Below are positions 62,837 to 64,000 of a DNA stretch of 64,000 bases, one piece after another. The position numbers and the translations under genes are program-made. Position 1 is the stretch's first letter; every line of letters begins with the position of its first letter. Source of the DNA: Dyella acidiphila (GTDB lineage Bacteria; Pseudomonadota; Gammaproteobacteria; Xanthomonadales; Rhodanobacteraceae); the NCBI RefSeq assembly GCF_014863405.1, contig NZ_JACZZA010000001.1:558001-622000 (forward strand), given 5' to 3'. The notes beneath the pieces are model-generated. The model saw only the letters and a program-made list of their open reading frames with translations. It was not told the DNA's origin and searched no databases.

Positions 62837-64000
62837 TCAGTGGCTCTTGAACAGGTTGACCAGGCGGCGGAAGAAACCCTGCTTCTTCGGCGTGGGCAGT
62901 TCGCCGGACGGCGATTGCGCCACCACCTGGCGCGAGGGGCGACTGCCGCTGCTGCTGGCGCCGACGGCGTTGCCAACCTGGCCGGCTGCCGCCTCGGCAC
63001 CTGCGGCGCCATTGCGGCGGCGACCGCGACCGCCACGACGACGGCGGCGCTTGCCCTCGCCGGCCAGTGCATCGGCGGCCTGCTCGGCAGGCGCTGCCGC
63101 GGGCACGCTTTCCGCCACCACGGCATCGGCCGGCTGTTCGGTGCGCGGCTTGCGCGGACGATCTTCCCGGCGACGCTCCGACGATCCCGAACGCTCGCCG
63201 CTGCGGCCGCCACGACCACTGCTCGAGCCACGCTCACCGCTGCGACGCGAGCCGCCCGGACCTGGTTTCTGTTCGCGCGAAACCACCTTGTCGCCGAACG
63301 CCGCACTGTCGGCCGCCGCTTCGGCGGCGAACTGCGCATCGATCTGCTTGGGCTCGGGCATCACCAGCAATTCCGGCGCGACCGCCGCGGTGGGAATCTT
63401 CTGCCCGATGTATTCCTCGATATCCGGCAGCGACATCGCATACAGGTCGCAGGCGAAGCTGATCGCATCGCCTTCGGCGCCCAGGCGCGCGGTACGGCCG
63501 ATGCGGTGCACGTAGTCTTCGGCATCCTGCGGCAGGTCGTAATTGAATACGTGGCTGACGGCTGGAATATGCAGGCCGCGCGCGGCTACGTCGGTGCATA
63601 CGAGGATGTCGAGCTGACCATCCTGAAAGCGCTGCAGCAGCTTCTGGCGCTTGAGCTGCGGCACGTCGCCGGACAGCGCGCCCACGCGATAGCCCTGGCG
63701 CTTGACGCGGTCGGTAATCCGTTCGGCCGCGGCCTTGGTGTTGACGAAAATGATGCTGCGCTCGGCCTTGGTCTGGTCCAGCAGGTTGAGCAGCAGCGGC
63801 ATCTTTTCTTCCTTGGCGGGGAAGTAGACCAGCTGGCGCACGCGGTCGGCGGTGACGTTGTCGGTCTCCACCACCAGTTTCTCGGCGTTGTGCATGTGCT
63901 CGTAGGCCAGCTCCAGCACGCGGTGCGAAAGCGTGGCCGAGAACAGCAGCACCTGGCGCTGCTCGCGCGCCGGCAGGCGCCGGAAAATGAAGCGCACATC
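62837..64000 (-). CDS. rhlB: DEAD-box ATP-dependent RNA helicase, RhlB-like (N-terminal part outside window)
   Basis: The gene is cut by the right edge; about 388 C-terminal residues are visible. Motif III '[15 protein letters not shown]', then '[45 protein letters not shown]', '[44 protein letters not shown]' (motifs V and VI) define a DEAD-box helicase of the RhlB group. A 170-residue Arg/Gly/Ser-rich tail follows, with '[12 protein letters not shown]', and it ends in '[13 protein letters not shown]'. Such tails bind RNA. RhlB works in mRNA decay and ribosome biogenesis. Confidence 0.88.
   Translation of the reverse strand, partial: DVRFIFRRLPAREQRQVLLFSATLSHRVLELAYEHMHNAEKLVVETDNVTADRVRQLVYFPAKEEKMPLLLNLLDQTKAERSIIFVNTKAAAERITDRVKRQGYRVGALSGDVPQLKRQKLLQRFQDGQLDILVCTDVAARGLHIPAVSHVFNYDLPQDAEDYVHRIGRTARLGAEGDAISFACDLYAMSLPDIEEYIGQKIPTAAVAPELLVMPEPKQIDAQFAAEAAADSAAFGDKVVSREQKPGPGGSRRSGERGSSSGRGGRSGERSGSSERRREDRPRKPRTEQPADAVVAESVPAAAPAEQAADALAGEGKRRRRRGGRGRRRNGAAGAEAAAGQVGNAVGASSSGSRPSRQVVAQSPSGELPTPKKQGFFRRLVNLFKSH

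Overview
The window is a high-GC stretch of a gammaproteobacterial chromosome, most likely from the Xanthomonadales family Rhodanobacteraceae (Dyella, Rhodanobacter, Frateuria or a relative). The clues are three large TonB-dependent receptors, two of them with an Oar-like N-terminal fold, DUF6491 lipoproteins, TPR-sulfotransferases, a Grx4-type fusion protein, a short AMP nucleosidase, and an ftsE-ftsX-rpoH neighbourhood. No rRNA, tRNA, CRISPR array, phage gene or insertion sequence was seen.

Layout. 1-9.7 kb: a partial DUF2884 protein, a membrane protein and a peroxiredoxin in one minus-strand operon; a small secreted protein; a universal stress protein; a ferritin-like protein; an island of three paralogous DUF6491 lipoproteins with a zinc-ribbon protein; another lipoprotein; a membrane LytTR regulator; an MFS exporter; a GST; and a YqjD-like protein. 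9.8-20.2 kb: core metabolism and housekeeping (aceE, maeB, rsgA, an AlaA-like aminotransferase, a QEGLA-motif protein, an SGNH hydrolase). 20.4-37.7 kb: the accessory core. A TonB receptor is followed by a TPR-sulfotransferase and a convergent TPR-aspartyl beta-hydroxylase. Then come an LpxH-like phosphatase, a Grx4/A-type/rhodanese fusion, and an Oar-like receptor, second TPR-sulfotransferase and second Oar-like receptor. 37.7-49.7 kb: amn, DegV, DUF4124, SDR, ABC ATPase, SppA, MATE, DUF3667 and priA, with DnaA boxes before priA. 49.8-58.0 kb: a tripartite RND pump encoded downstream of a two-component system in the same orientation. 58.1-64 kb: rpoH, ung, a double-receiver protein, ftsX, ftsE and the C-terminal part of a DEAD-box helicase (RhlB-like).

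The best regulatory signal is a perfect CIRCE element (TTAGCACTC-N9-GAGTGCTAA) in the rpoH leader, which predicts that the HrcA repressor controls the heat-shock sigma factor. The most suggestive multi-gene theme is the repeated pairing of outer-membrane TonB receptors with TPR-sulfotransferases and, once, a TPR-aspartyl hydroxylase. This could be a protein or peptide modification and uptake module, but that is inference. Other points of note: the ancestral ftsEX-rpoH block is split by ung, a receiver protein and a gene fragment; one receiver domain has lost its phospho-acceptor aspartate; an A-type Fe-S carrier domain has no cysteines; and at least three families of palindromic intergenic repeats are present.
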